Below, piece after piece: positions 16,123 to 23,682 of a stretch of 55,345 nt of DNA (positions are counted from its first letter, which is position 1; every line of letters begins with the position of its first letter). Source of the DNA: Bacillota bacterium (GTDB lineage: Bacteria; Bacillota; Clostridia; Lachnospirales; Lachnospiraceae); NCBI GenBank assembly GCA_023410575.1, contig JAEYPP010000075.1, positions 1 through 55,345 on the forward strand, read 5' to 3'. The notes beneath the pieces are model-generated. The model did no database searches. It was not told the DNA's origin and worked only from the letters and a program-made list of their open reading frames with translations. The position numbers were made by a program, and so were the translations under genes.

Positions 16123-16950
16123 TTGATCACATTAGCGGAAGTGAGTAAGTATCAAGGAATATGCTTTGAACGAGGAGAGGACTATGTGTATGCTACTCCT
16201 CATGTGCTTTTGCGTCCTTTTATTCAGCATTATGCAGTTACTTTTCCAATTAGAATTCCTAATGAATATACAGTTTTACCCTCAGCTAGTTCAACTATGA
16301 TTTTCCTTGTTGAAAAAAATGACAACATATATGGTGGGTTAAGTGCAGTAGATACAAAAGCAAGTATTGTAGGGAATATTGCCAATCAAGCAAAATTATT
16401 ATTACTAATTAAGTTTCGAAGTGGCGGTTTATATCCTTTTTTAAGAGCGGAACAGTCGGAATTGAGAGATCAATATCTTCCTCTGTATGATATAAATCCT
16501 TCTCTTACCGAGTCCATTGAACATGCACTCGTTTGTGCAAACAGTTTAGATGCGTTGTTTGCTGAACTAAATCGTATTTTTTTATCAAAGTATCAAGAAT
16601 ATGATGTCATGCTAAAAATTTCATATATGAAGAATCAAATCATTTCAAAAAATGGTAATATAAGCATGAAGGAATTGGCGAGCAACTTTTTTTATAGTGA
16701 AAAGCATATTAGAAGGTTATTCTTAAACTATGTAGGGACAAGTCCTAAATCTTTTTCACGAATTATACGAGTTAACTATGCATTGAATCTGATGAAGAAT
16801 CCACAAACTTCCTTGACAGAGATAGCAATGAAATCTGGTTATTTTGATCAGGCACATTTTGATAATGATTTAAAATTGATTTGTAATATTACTCCTAAGG
16901 ATTACATAAATAATATGTCCGTTTTTTACAAGGATGATTTCCACCAATAG
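16123..16950 (+). CDS. AraC family transcriptional regulator
   Basis: The 275-residue protein has an N-terminal sensor domain of the DUF6597 type (TPHVLLRPFIQHYAVTFP, then VLPSASSTMIFLV) and two C-terminal AraC HTH motifs (MKELASNFFYSEKHIRRLF and LTEIAMKSGYFDQAHF). The start is TTG 16123, nine bases after GGAGG that lies inside the end of the TetR gene, which indicates translational coupling. The first in-frame ATG (16162) would remove the beginning of the sensor domain. TetR and AraC regulators in one operon suggest a two-signal control unit. Confidence 0.85.
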   Translation: MITLAEVSKYQGICFERGEDYVYATPHVLLRPFIQHYAVTFPIRIPNEYTVLPSASSTMIFLVEKNDNIYGGLSAVDTKASIVGNIANQAKLLLLIKFRSGGLYPFLRAEQSELRDQYLPLYDINPSLTESIEHALVCANSLDALFAELNRIFLSKYQEYDVMLKISYMKNQIISKNGNISMKELASNFFYSEKHIRRLFLNYVGTSPKSFSRIIRVNYALNLMKNPQTSLTEIAMKSGYFDQAHFDNDLKLICNITPKDYINNMSVFYKDDFHQ

Positions 16951-17006
16951 GATATAATAAGTCAGAAAACAACGATTAACACTTAATATTGCTAAGGAGG
17001 ATTCCT

Positions 17007-17951
17007 ATGAAAACGATAAGTAAAAAAGAATTTGATGACATCCGTAAATGGATGTTTCGCAATGCAAGACAGTTGCAGATTGCAAGATGGAATTATTTAT
17101 TTGAAGATGGAAGTAAGGAAGAAGTTCTGAATGCCTTGACTTTTTATCAGAATGTAGATGGTGGTTTTGGTAATACATTAGAACCAGACAGTTGGAATCC
17201 AGATTCTTCTCCATATACAACACTATATGCACTTCAGTTGCTAGAGGAGATCAATGCAATTGATGTAGAGCATCCAGTGATTCAGGGCATTGTAAAATAT
17301 CTGGAGAGTGGTGCAAATTCGGGGGATTCTGGATGGTATTTTAGCATTCCTTCTAATGATAATTATGCACATGCACCTTGGTGGACGTATAATGAGGAAG
17401 CTAATCAGTATGAAAGTATTGGGGTAACAGCTGGTATCGTAGATTTTGTATTACGTTATCTAAGTCCTGAGACTGTTCTTTATCAACGGGCTTTAAAGCT
17501 ACTAGATCATCTGCTTGAGCAATTAAAGTCAATTGATAAGTTTGGCGATATGGGTGTATTTGCTTACATAAGACTATTAGAAGTAATTAAAACCATTGAT
17601 TTTGGCGGAAAGTATGATACCAAAGAGATTAGCCAATTTATTCATAAACTCGGTAATTCCTCAATTGAGCGTGATCCATCCAAATGGGCTTTCTATGGAC
17701 ATACTCCAAGAGAGTTGGTCACATCACCAGATAGTGAGTTCTACGAAGAAAACAAGGAAATTACTCAGATAGAACTTGATTATGTCATTGATACACGTAA
17801 GGACAAAGGAGTATGGGAGATTACTTGGAGCTGGTTTGATAATAACGAAAAATATGCAAAAGAGTTTGCAATTAGTGAGAATTGGTGGAGAGCTGAGAAA
17901 GCAATTGAAAAATTGGTTTGGTTAAATAAGTTTGGGAGAATTGAAAAATAG
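17007..17951 (+). CDS. Alpha-toroid (squalene cyclase/prenyltransferase-like) protein
   Basis: The 315-residue protein has repeated helical units of the alpha/alpha-toroid type: ALTFYQNVDGGFGNTLEPD carries the QxxDGGFG-type turn, followed by TTLYALQLLEEI and YLESGANSGDSGWYF. Such units occur in terpenoid cyclases and prenyltransferase beta subunits, but the catalytic DxDD of squalene-hopene cyclases is not seen. Enzymatic function is not assignable. ATG 17007 follows AAGGAGG; an upstream TTG (16989) lies over that site. It may be co-transcribed with the AraC gene. Confidence 0.6.
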   Translation: MKTISKKEFDDIRKWMFRNARQLQIARWNYLFEDGSKEEVLNALTFYQNVDGGFGNTLEPDSWNPDSSPYTTLYALQLLEEINAIDVEHPVIQGIVKYLESGANSGDSGWYFSIPSNDNYAHAPWWTYNEEANQYESIGVTAGIVDFVLRYLSPETVLYQRALKLLDHLLEQLKSIDKFGDMGVFAYIRLLEVIKTIDFGGKYDTKEISQFIHKLGNSSIERDPSKWAFYGHTPRELVTSPDSEFYEENKEITQIELDYVIDTRKDKGVWEITWSWFDNNEKYAKEFAISENWWRAEKAIEKLVWLNKFGRIEK

Positions 17952-17962
17952 TGCATTTAAAT

Positions 17963-17997
17963 AAAAATCAAGTCGCTCTTTTGGCGACTTGATTTTT
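17963..17997 (+). terminator. Rho-independent terminator
   Basis: A perfect 14-bp stem (17963-17976 with 17984-17997), loop TCTTTTG, ends in T-rich sequence right after the alpha-toroid gene. Confidence 0.9.
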
Positions 17998-18278
17998 ATT
18001 TGGTAAACAACTCTTCATTCATCATCAATATCTGGCTTAGATACATATCTTAAAATCATGTTATTCAGATTCAAATTTTACATCCATATCTTGAACCTCA
18101 TCAAAAGATTATGTGGATGCAGAGATGCTTGGTTATTTTTGTGGATTTCTATTATAAAAAGGAGGGTAAAACATTTCTCTATTGGGTGAGATCTTAAACT
18201 TTATTAAAATCAACCAAATTGTAGAATTAGTATCAAAAATGTGATAAAATGTAAAAAAATAGAGAAACGGAATCTCGT
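17998..18278. other. Non-coding stretch before the duplicated locus
   Basis: No gene seen. The last part (TATCAAAAATGTGATAAAATG, 18230-18250) is similar to 155-184 and marks the start of the second copy of the GNAT-MazG block. Confidence 0.5.
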
Positions 18279-18326
18279 ATTGTAGATGAGAACGAAGTAG
18301 AATATATTATGCTCTGTGAATTGTAG
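18279..18326 (+). pseudogene. GNAT acetyltransferase, C-terminal relic (second copy)
   Basis: The frame reads IVDENEVEYIMLCEL and a stop, corresponding to VVDETKEEYIMVCDL and a stop at 399-443. Only the last 15 residues remain recognisable, with a few more codons (ETESR) before them. It sits just ahead of the 18347 gene and MazG. Confidence 0.75.
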
Positions 18327-18346
18327 GTGGGGAAGGGGATAACAAC

Positions 18347-18847
18347 ATGTTATTTGAACGAACAATGAAAAACATGGTTTATGGATACATCATTAAACAA
18401 AAAAATGATCAATACTTGCTTGAATATAAGAAATGGAATGATGGAATATTCAATGATATGATTTTTCCTTCCAGTTGGGAAGCATATGATTATCATGGAA
18501 CCGTTTTGCATATCTACGACGACATTGAAACTGCCAAACGAGATGGCAATATTTTTTTAGTTGAAATGTCTTGTTGTGAAATATTGGGATTACATGAGCG
18601 AATCGTAGTTAAGTACTGGAATGAAAAGGAATCAAATATTGAGAAGCAACCGATTAATAATTTATACATATATGATGACGATTTTCATGAAATATGGTCG
18701 ATGGATGTCTTTTTGCAAAGAGAAGAGGTATGTACAGGAGTAATTCAGATTTCCGAAGATGTTGTTCAATTTTCAACGTTTTCTGGGATTAGTTATGAGA
18801 TTGAATTAGAAGGGTTACAATGTATGAATACACGGTTTGTAAAGTAG
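18347..18847 (+). CDS. Uncharacterised protein
   Basis: A 166-residue soluble protein without signal peptide or membrane segment that I do not recognise. It is rich in aromatic and acidic residues (LLEYKKWNDGIFNDMIFPSSWEAY; YIYDDDFHEIWSMDVF, here split). It lies between the GNAT relic and the MazG-like gene. The homologous locus at 443-463 has lost it by deletion, which implies it belongs to the same ancestral unit. GGGGAAGGGGATAACAAC precedes the ATG. Confidence 0.6.
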   Translation: MLFERTMKNMVYGYIIKQKNDQYLLEYKKWNDGIFNDMIFPSSWEAYDYHGTVLHIYDDIETAKRDGNIFLVEMSCCEILGLHERIVVKYWNEKESNIEKQPINNLYIYDDDFHEIWSMDVFLQREEVCTGVIQISEDVVQFSTFSGISYEIELEGLQCMNTRFVK

Positions 18848-18971
18848 GTAAATTCAATGAAACTCCTACGTAACAGAAAGTACAAATTCTAATGACATGC
18901 AGAATAGAAGGATGCTAATAAATTACTGATTTAATTCAACAAAAGAATAAATAACTGGAGGGATTGTAAGA

Positions 18972-19304
18972 ATGAGACAAGAAACAATAGATCAAGTTTT
19001 AAAGTTCAGAGATGATAGAAACTGGAAACAATTCCATAATCCAAAGGATTTGGCTATTTCGATTAGTTTAGAGGCAGCAGAATTGTTGGAGATTTTTCAA
19101 TGGAGCGGCCAAGATACGACATGTGTAGAAAAGAAGGATAAGATCAAAGAAGAGTTAGCGGATGTACTAAATTATTGTATCCTAATGGCAGACGTCTGTG
19201 GTTTGGATTTGGATGAGATTATTGGAGAAAAAATTAAGAAAAATAATGAGAAATATCCTGTAAAAATGGCGTATGGAAGCAAGAAAAAATATACGGAGTT
19301 GTAA
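18972..19304 (+). CDS. MazG-like nucleotide pyrophosphohydrolase
   Basis: This 110-residue all-alpha NTP pyrophosphatase has the MazG-type metal motif EAAELLE (residues about 36-42) and EELADV (about 62-67), the ExxE...ExxD pattern. It would hydrolyse a (deoxy)nucleoside triphosphate to monophosphate and PPi, as in dCTPase-like house-cleaning enzymes. CTGGAGGGATTG precedes the ATG. It is upstream of a nuclease-helicase gene, and a deleted second copy is at 463-546. Confidence 0.88.
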   Translation: MRQETIDQVLKFRDDRNWKQFHNPKDLAISISLEAAELLEIFQWSGQDTTCVEKKDKIKEELADVLNYCILMADVCGLDLDEIIGEKIKKNNEKYPVKMAYGSKKKYTEL

Positions 19305-19443
19305 GTTGAAAGGAATACGAATAAGTAAAACTAGTGAATAGTAAAAGAAACTGAGTTTAAGCTATATTTGTAATCCTACATAAAGGAAACCAACTAGGAA
19401 GGGATTTAATAATAAAGTATGAGAAAGCATGGAGGAATATGAA

Positions 19444-21327
19444 ATGCTAGTTTACGATGGAACTAAAACAGAGTTTCTTCGAAGTGTTGAACAAGATACA
19501 ATCGCTTACGAAATTGAAGAAAATATATATCAAAAAATGAACCGACATACAGCGCATAATGAATTTCGTTCATGGGAAAATTCATTAGAATATATGTATA
19601 AGGTATTAAATGATGATGAAATTCCACAGGATGTAGGAATTGCAATTGAATATAATATTCCTCAGACTTCGAAGAGAGTGGATTTTTTGATCTCCGGTTT
19701 TAACGACACAAATCAAGGAAATGTTGTGATTATCGAATTGAAACAGTGGGATAAGATTGAAGCAATTGACGGAATGGATGGTTTAGTGGAAACATATACA
19801 GGCAATGCACTACGCAAGGTGGTACATCCTTCCTATCAAGCTTGGTCCTATGCAATGCTAATAAATGATTATAATCAGGCTGTTCAAAACGAGAAAATTG
19901 GTCTTTTTCCATGCGCATATTTGCATAATTATCGTAGACGAGAACATGATCCATTGGATCAAGAACAGTATGCGATTTACACAGAGGATGCTCCGGCATT
20001 TACGAGAGGTCAGGTAGAGGACCTTCGCAAGTTCATCAAAACAATCATTGCAAAAGGTGACAATAAGAAACTTCTTTATTTGATAGAAAATGGCAGGATT
20101 CGTCCATCCAAAAGCTTACAAGATTCCATTGCAAATATGCTCAAGGGAAATCGTGAGTTTGTAATGTTGGATGAACAGAAGGTCATTTACGAGGAGATTC
20201 TGAAACAATCTCGCAAGTCTTATAAGGATGATAAAAAACGAGTTTTAATCGTACAGGGTGGACCGGGAACTGGAAAAACAGTTGTGGCAATTAATTTATT
20301 GGCCCAGTTAACGAATGAGGATCAGTTCTGTCAATATGTCTCAAAAAACAGCGCCCCTCGAAATGTTTATCAGAAGAAATTAAAAGGTGAAATGAGAAAA
20401 AGTAGTGTAGATAATATGTTCAAAGGCTCTGGGATTTATACAGAAGCCAGAACTAATATAGTGGACACTATTTTAGTAGATGAGGCTCATCGCCTCAACG
20501 AAAAATCTGGAATGTTCCAAAATCTTGGAGAAAATCAGATTAAGGAAATCATTCATGCTGGAAAATGTTGCGTTTTCTTTATTGATGAAAGCCAACGAGT
20601 GACATTGAATGATATTGGTAGCGTGGATGAAATTGAAAAGTGGGCAAATCACTTTCATGCAGAGATTACACATATGGAATTACTCTCTCAGTTTCGATGC
20701 AATGGTTCGGATGGTTATCTAGCTTGGCTTGACCATGTTTTGGATATTCGTGAGACAGCAAATTGGGATATGGAAGGGATTGACTATGACATTCAGATCA
20801 TGGATTCCCCTCATGAGATGAGGAATCTCATTATCGAAAGGAATCGGGTAAGCAGTAACAGGGCTCGAATTTTAGCGGGCTATTGTTGGAATTGGTTAAA
20901 AGAAGGCGCTAACGATTCAAAAGTCCATGATATTAAGATAGGTAATTTTGAAATTAGTTGGAATCTAAAAAATACAACTACGTTTGCAATCGACGAGAAT
21001 TCCGTAAATGAAGCCGGTTGTATTCATACTTCGCAAGGTTTGGAGTTTGATTATGTTGGTGTAATTATTGGGGAAGACCTTCGATATGAAGATGGTCGTA
21101 TTGTTACGGATTTTTCGAAGAGAGCAAAAACTGATCAATCTTTAAAGGGAATAAAAACACTATATCGATCAAACCCAGACGAAGCAAAGGAACTGGCAGA
21201 TGAAATTATAAAAAATACCTATCGAACTCTTATGACAAGAGGAATGAAAGGGTGTTACGTCTACTGTGTAGATGAAAAACTTGCACGGTACTTACAGGAG
21301 AGTTTAAAGAAGGGGAAGGAAGAATAG
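19444..21327 (+). CDS. PD-(D/E)XK nuclease fused to DUF2075 helicase
   Basis: The N-terminal part carries a restriction-type nuclease signature: Asp79 in RVDFLISG and Glu98-x-Lys100 in VVIIELKQW. A superfamily-1 ATPase of the DUF2075 type follows: Walker A GGPGTGKTVV near 273-280, DEAH box VDEAHRL near 347, LLSQFRCNGSDGY, HTSQGLEFDYVGV and the arginine motif TYRTLMTRGMKGCYVY near the end. Such fusions are thought to act on DNA in defence or repair. ATG 19444 is preferred because GGAGGA lies 8 bases upstream; 19429 is too close to that site. A relic of a second DUF2075 C terminus lies at 27856. Confidence 0.82.
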   Translation: MLVYDGTKTEFLRSVEQDTIAYEIEENIYQKMNRHTAHNEFRSWENSLEYMYKVLNDDEIPQDVGIAIEYNIPQTSKRVDFLISGFNDTNQGNVVIIELKQWDKIEAIDGMDGLVETYTGNALRKVVHPSYQAWSYAMLINDYNQAVQNEKIGLFPCAYLHNYRRREHDPLDQEQYAIYTEDAPAFTRGQVEDLRKFIKTIIAKGDNKKLLYLIENGRIRPSKSLQDSIANMLKGNREFVMLDEQKVIYEEILKQSRKSYKDDKKRVLIVQGGPGTGKTVVAINLLAQLTNEDQFCQYVSKNSAPRNVYQKKLKGEMRKSSVDNMFKGSGIYTEARTNIVDTILVDEAHRLNEKSGMFQNLGENQIKEIIHAGKCCVFFIDESQRVTLNDIGSVDEIEKWANHFHAEITHMELLSQFRCNGSDGYLAWLDHVLDIRETANWDMEGIDYDIQIMDSPHEMRNLIIERNRVSSNRARILAGYCWNWLKEGANDSKVHDIKIGNFEISWNLKNTTTFAIDENSVNEAGCIHTSQGLEFDYVGVIIGEDLRYEDGRIVTDFSKRAKTDQSLKGIKTLYRSNPDEAKELADEIIKNTYRTLMTRGMKGCYVYCVDEKLARYLQESLKKGKEE

Positions 21328-21337
21328 GAGGTATGAT

Positions 21338-21370
21338 ATGCAAGACCGCTATGCTGTAAATATGCTATGA
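21338..21370 (+). CDS. Ten-codon upstream ORF (MQDRYAVNML)
   Basis: ATAGGAGGTATGAT precedes ATG 21338, and the frame stops at TGA 21368-21370, overlapping the ATGA start of the next gene. That gene lacks its own ribosome binding site, so this small frame may couple its translation, or it may be the start of a longer gene later shifted in frame. Confidence 0.35.
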   Translation: MQDRYAVNML

Positions 21371-21648
21371 AAGATGAAATCGTTGATTACTACAAAGCAG
21401 GGCATAGTGTTGTGTTTTATAGTCATCGAACAAGAGAGCAGCTTCAAGTCTACTTGGAGAGGTTCAATGGGTTGTTTAAAATAAAAGAGCTAGAGGATGC
21501 AAAAATTAAAGGAATCTCATTTCGAAGAGGTACTTTACGAGATTACTTTTTTATTATACATAAAGAACATATAGAGAAGATACAAGAGGGTATCGATGCT
21601 CTCCTGAATGGAAAATGGAGTAGTCACTTTACAACTATTATAAATTAA
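21367..21648 (+). CDS. Uncharacterised small protein
   Basis: 93 residues, not recognised. It is soluble, basic and mixed alpha/beta (HSVVFYSHRTREQLQVYLE; GISFRRGTLRDYFFIIHKEH, given in part). It starts within ATGA overlap of a 10-codon ORF that has the only Shine-Dalgarno nearby. It follows the DUF2075 fusion by 40 bases on the same strand and may be its partner, but nothing in the sequence proves this. Confidence 0.5.
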   Translation: MKDEIVDYYKAGHSVVFYSHRTREQLQVYLERFNGLFKIKELEDAKIKGISFRRGTLRDYFFIIHKEHIEKIQEGIDALLNGKWSSHFTTIIN

Positions 21649-21751
21649 TCCAACACGGAGTACTTGTAGATAAATCTCCGGCCTATAGTATTAATTTTCT
21701 GAATGACGACAGAGTATGTATTAATCAAAATACAGAAAGGAGTATAACGAC

Positions 21752-22957
21752 ATGGCTTTACGTACCGTATGTTTGTGTGATGGAGAATATATTGGTATTG
21801 AAACTATCTTTACTGTAATTGATGACAAGCAGATTAACCTTCAAGATAAGGTTGAAAAGCTACGTATTAAGAGTAAGCACAAGCGGTTATTTTGTCCATG
21901 TGGTTGTGGTTCTAATCTTATTCTAGTAGCGGGAGAAGAACAACTAAAAGAGCAGCATTTTCGATTAAAACACCAGGAGTTTAATAAAAATTGTACTGCA
22001 GTAATCGAGGGTAGGCATTCGATTCATTCAAAGATTGTTTTAAAATGCTGGTTAGACGATAAACTTGGGGATCCGAACCTTATGGCTCGTGTCCCAATCT
22101 GTGATATTGATGATGTGAGTCGGAGATTTGAATTTACTTATCTTTCAATAAATTATAACTTAGGCCTATCTTATTGTCATAATAGAGAAAATCTTTCAGA
22201 TGAAAAATTAAAATTATTGGACAGTAATGGAGTGGGAATTCATCTGATTTATATTTTAGACTCCTGTAACTTTATAACACAAGGACAGTATCCAGAAGGG
22301 GAAATGAAAATACAAAGCCGTCAGGGTTTTTGTTTGTTCTTGGAGATTGAGGAAGCAGATTATTATAGTGCATTACTACAAACAGTTTATTATGTTCAGA
22401 ACCTGGACGGATTATGGGAAGCAATTCAACTTTCAAAAGCATATTTATCGGAGTATTCCATTAATGAAGAGGGGGCTGTATGCCTAAACTCAAAGGAAAT
22501 GTCTGAGCTTGTAGATGAAGTAAAAGAAAAATATGCTATACATCAGGAACAAGAGCGATTAAGACGAGAAGAGGAACAGCTTAAGAAAGAAGATTACATA
22601 AATAAACAACGAGAATTAGAAGAGACCAAAAGAAGATTTTTAGCAGAACAGGAAGAGCAACAACAGATCGAAAAAGAAAAGTGTCGGGCTGTGACAGAAG
22701 CGAAAAGACGTATGGATGAGGAAATACGTCGTAAGGAAGAAAGTAAATGGAATGAAGTTACAAAATTAGAAGTAATGACTCGTATGAATCAACAAGAAGA
22801 AATAGTATATGATAGAAAAGGACAACGTTGGATTAAGTGTGAATATTGTGAAAAAATTGCAACTACATCTGATTTTAGTGAATATGGTGGACCAAATCAT
22901 CTCAATCTCGGAACATGTTCAGAATGCCAAAGAAAATTTCGAGGTAATCATGGGTAA
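21752..22957 (+). CDS. CoiA-like zinc protein with coiled coil
   Basis: The N-terminal region resembles CoiA/restriction-endonuclease-like proteins: CPCGCGSNL near residue 49, EQHFRLKH near 68, then EGRHSIHSKIVLKCWL near 86, the E...H...K helix typical of that family. A long charged coiled coil (about 255-330, rich in Glu, Arg, Lys and Gln) links to a C-terminal zinc ribbon with CEYC near 363 and CSEC near 391. CoiA family proteins act on DNA in competence, but the catalytic triad is not clear here. AGAAAGGAGTATAACGAC precedes the ATG. It belongs to the same accessory block as the nuclease-helicases. Confidence 0.55.
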   Translation: MALRTVCLCDGEYIGIETIFTVIDDKQINLQDKVEKLRIKSKHKRLFCPCGCGSNLILVAGEEQLKEQHFRLKHQEFNKNCTAVIEGRHSIHSKIVLKCWLDDKLGDPNLMARVPICDIDDVSRRFEFTYLSINYNLGLSYCHNRENLSDEKLKLLDSNGVGIHLIYILDSCNFITQGQYPEGEMKIQSRQGFCLFLEIEEADYYSALLQTVYYVQNLDGLWEAIQLSKAYLSEYSINEEGAVCLNSKEMSELVDEVKEKYAIHQEQERLRREEEQLKKEDYINKQRELEETKRRFLAEQEEQQQIEKEKCRAVTEAKRRMDEEIRRKEESKWNEVTKLEVMTRMNQQEEIVYDRKGQRWIKCEYCEKIATTSDFSEYGGPNHLNLGTCSECQRKFRGNHG

Positions 22958-23085
22958 GTATGACTAAATGAAAAGAGAGGGAAAATTGAAAATACACTTT
23001 TTGGTTATCATGTTACGGATGCTTCAAAGAGAGAAAAACGAAAGAAAGATTATAGATGTAAATTTATTAAAAAGGAGTCATACAA

Positions 23086-23682
23086 ATGAAATCAGATAAA
23101 ACATTATCGTACTACAATACAAATGCCCAGGAGTTTATACAGAATACGTTGGATGTAGATTTTTCTTATGTCCAGAATAAGTTTCTAAGTAGATTAGAAG
23201 CGAACGATTCAATTTTAGATTTTGGTTGTGGATCTGGTCGAGATACCAAATACTTTCTTGACAAAGGTTACCGAGTGGAAGCAATCGATGGTTCAAAGGA
23301 GCTATGTAAACTTGCCAGCGAGTACACTGGAATAGAAGTAAAGCATATGTATTTCCATGAGTTAAGAGAAATCGAGAAGTATGAAGCTATCTGGGCGTGT
23401 TCCTCGATACTACATCTTCCATATAAAGAGCTTATGGATGTAATGAAGAAGATGTTAGTAGCTTTAAAAAATAACGGACTCATCTATACCTCTTTTAAAT
23501 ATGGTACTTTTGAAGGTGAGCGAAATGGAAGATATTTTACAGACATGACGGAGGAAAGTCTACAAAAACTATTAGATGCTGTAGGTGGAATTATAGTTGA
23601 GGAACTATGGGTTACAGCAGATGTAAGACCAAATAGAGGAGAAGAAAAATGGTTAAATCTCTTACTGCGAAAGAAATCATAG
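23086..23682 (+). CDS. Class I SAM-dependent methyltransferase (TehB-like)
   Basis: The SAM-binding motif I is ILDFGCGSGRDTKYF near residue 43, followed by the acidic VEAIDGSKELCKLA. The motif IV region is AIWACSSILHLPY, as in TehB-like small-molecule methyltransferases. No DNA-methyltransferase NPPY/DPPY motif is present. The last 34 bases overlap the next gene in another frame, so the two are co-translated. Whether it modifies a small molecule or acts in a defence pair is open. Confidence 0.85.
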   Translation: MKSDKTLSYYNTNAQEFIQNTLDVDFSYVQNKFLSRLEANDSILDFGCGSGRDTKYFLDKGYRVEAIDGSKELCKLASEYTGIEVKHMYFHELREIEKYEAIWACSSILHLPYKELMDVMKKMLVALKNNGLIYTSFKYGTFEGERNGRYFTDMTEESLQKLLDAVGGIIVEELWVTADVRPNRGEEKWLNLLLRKKS

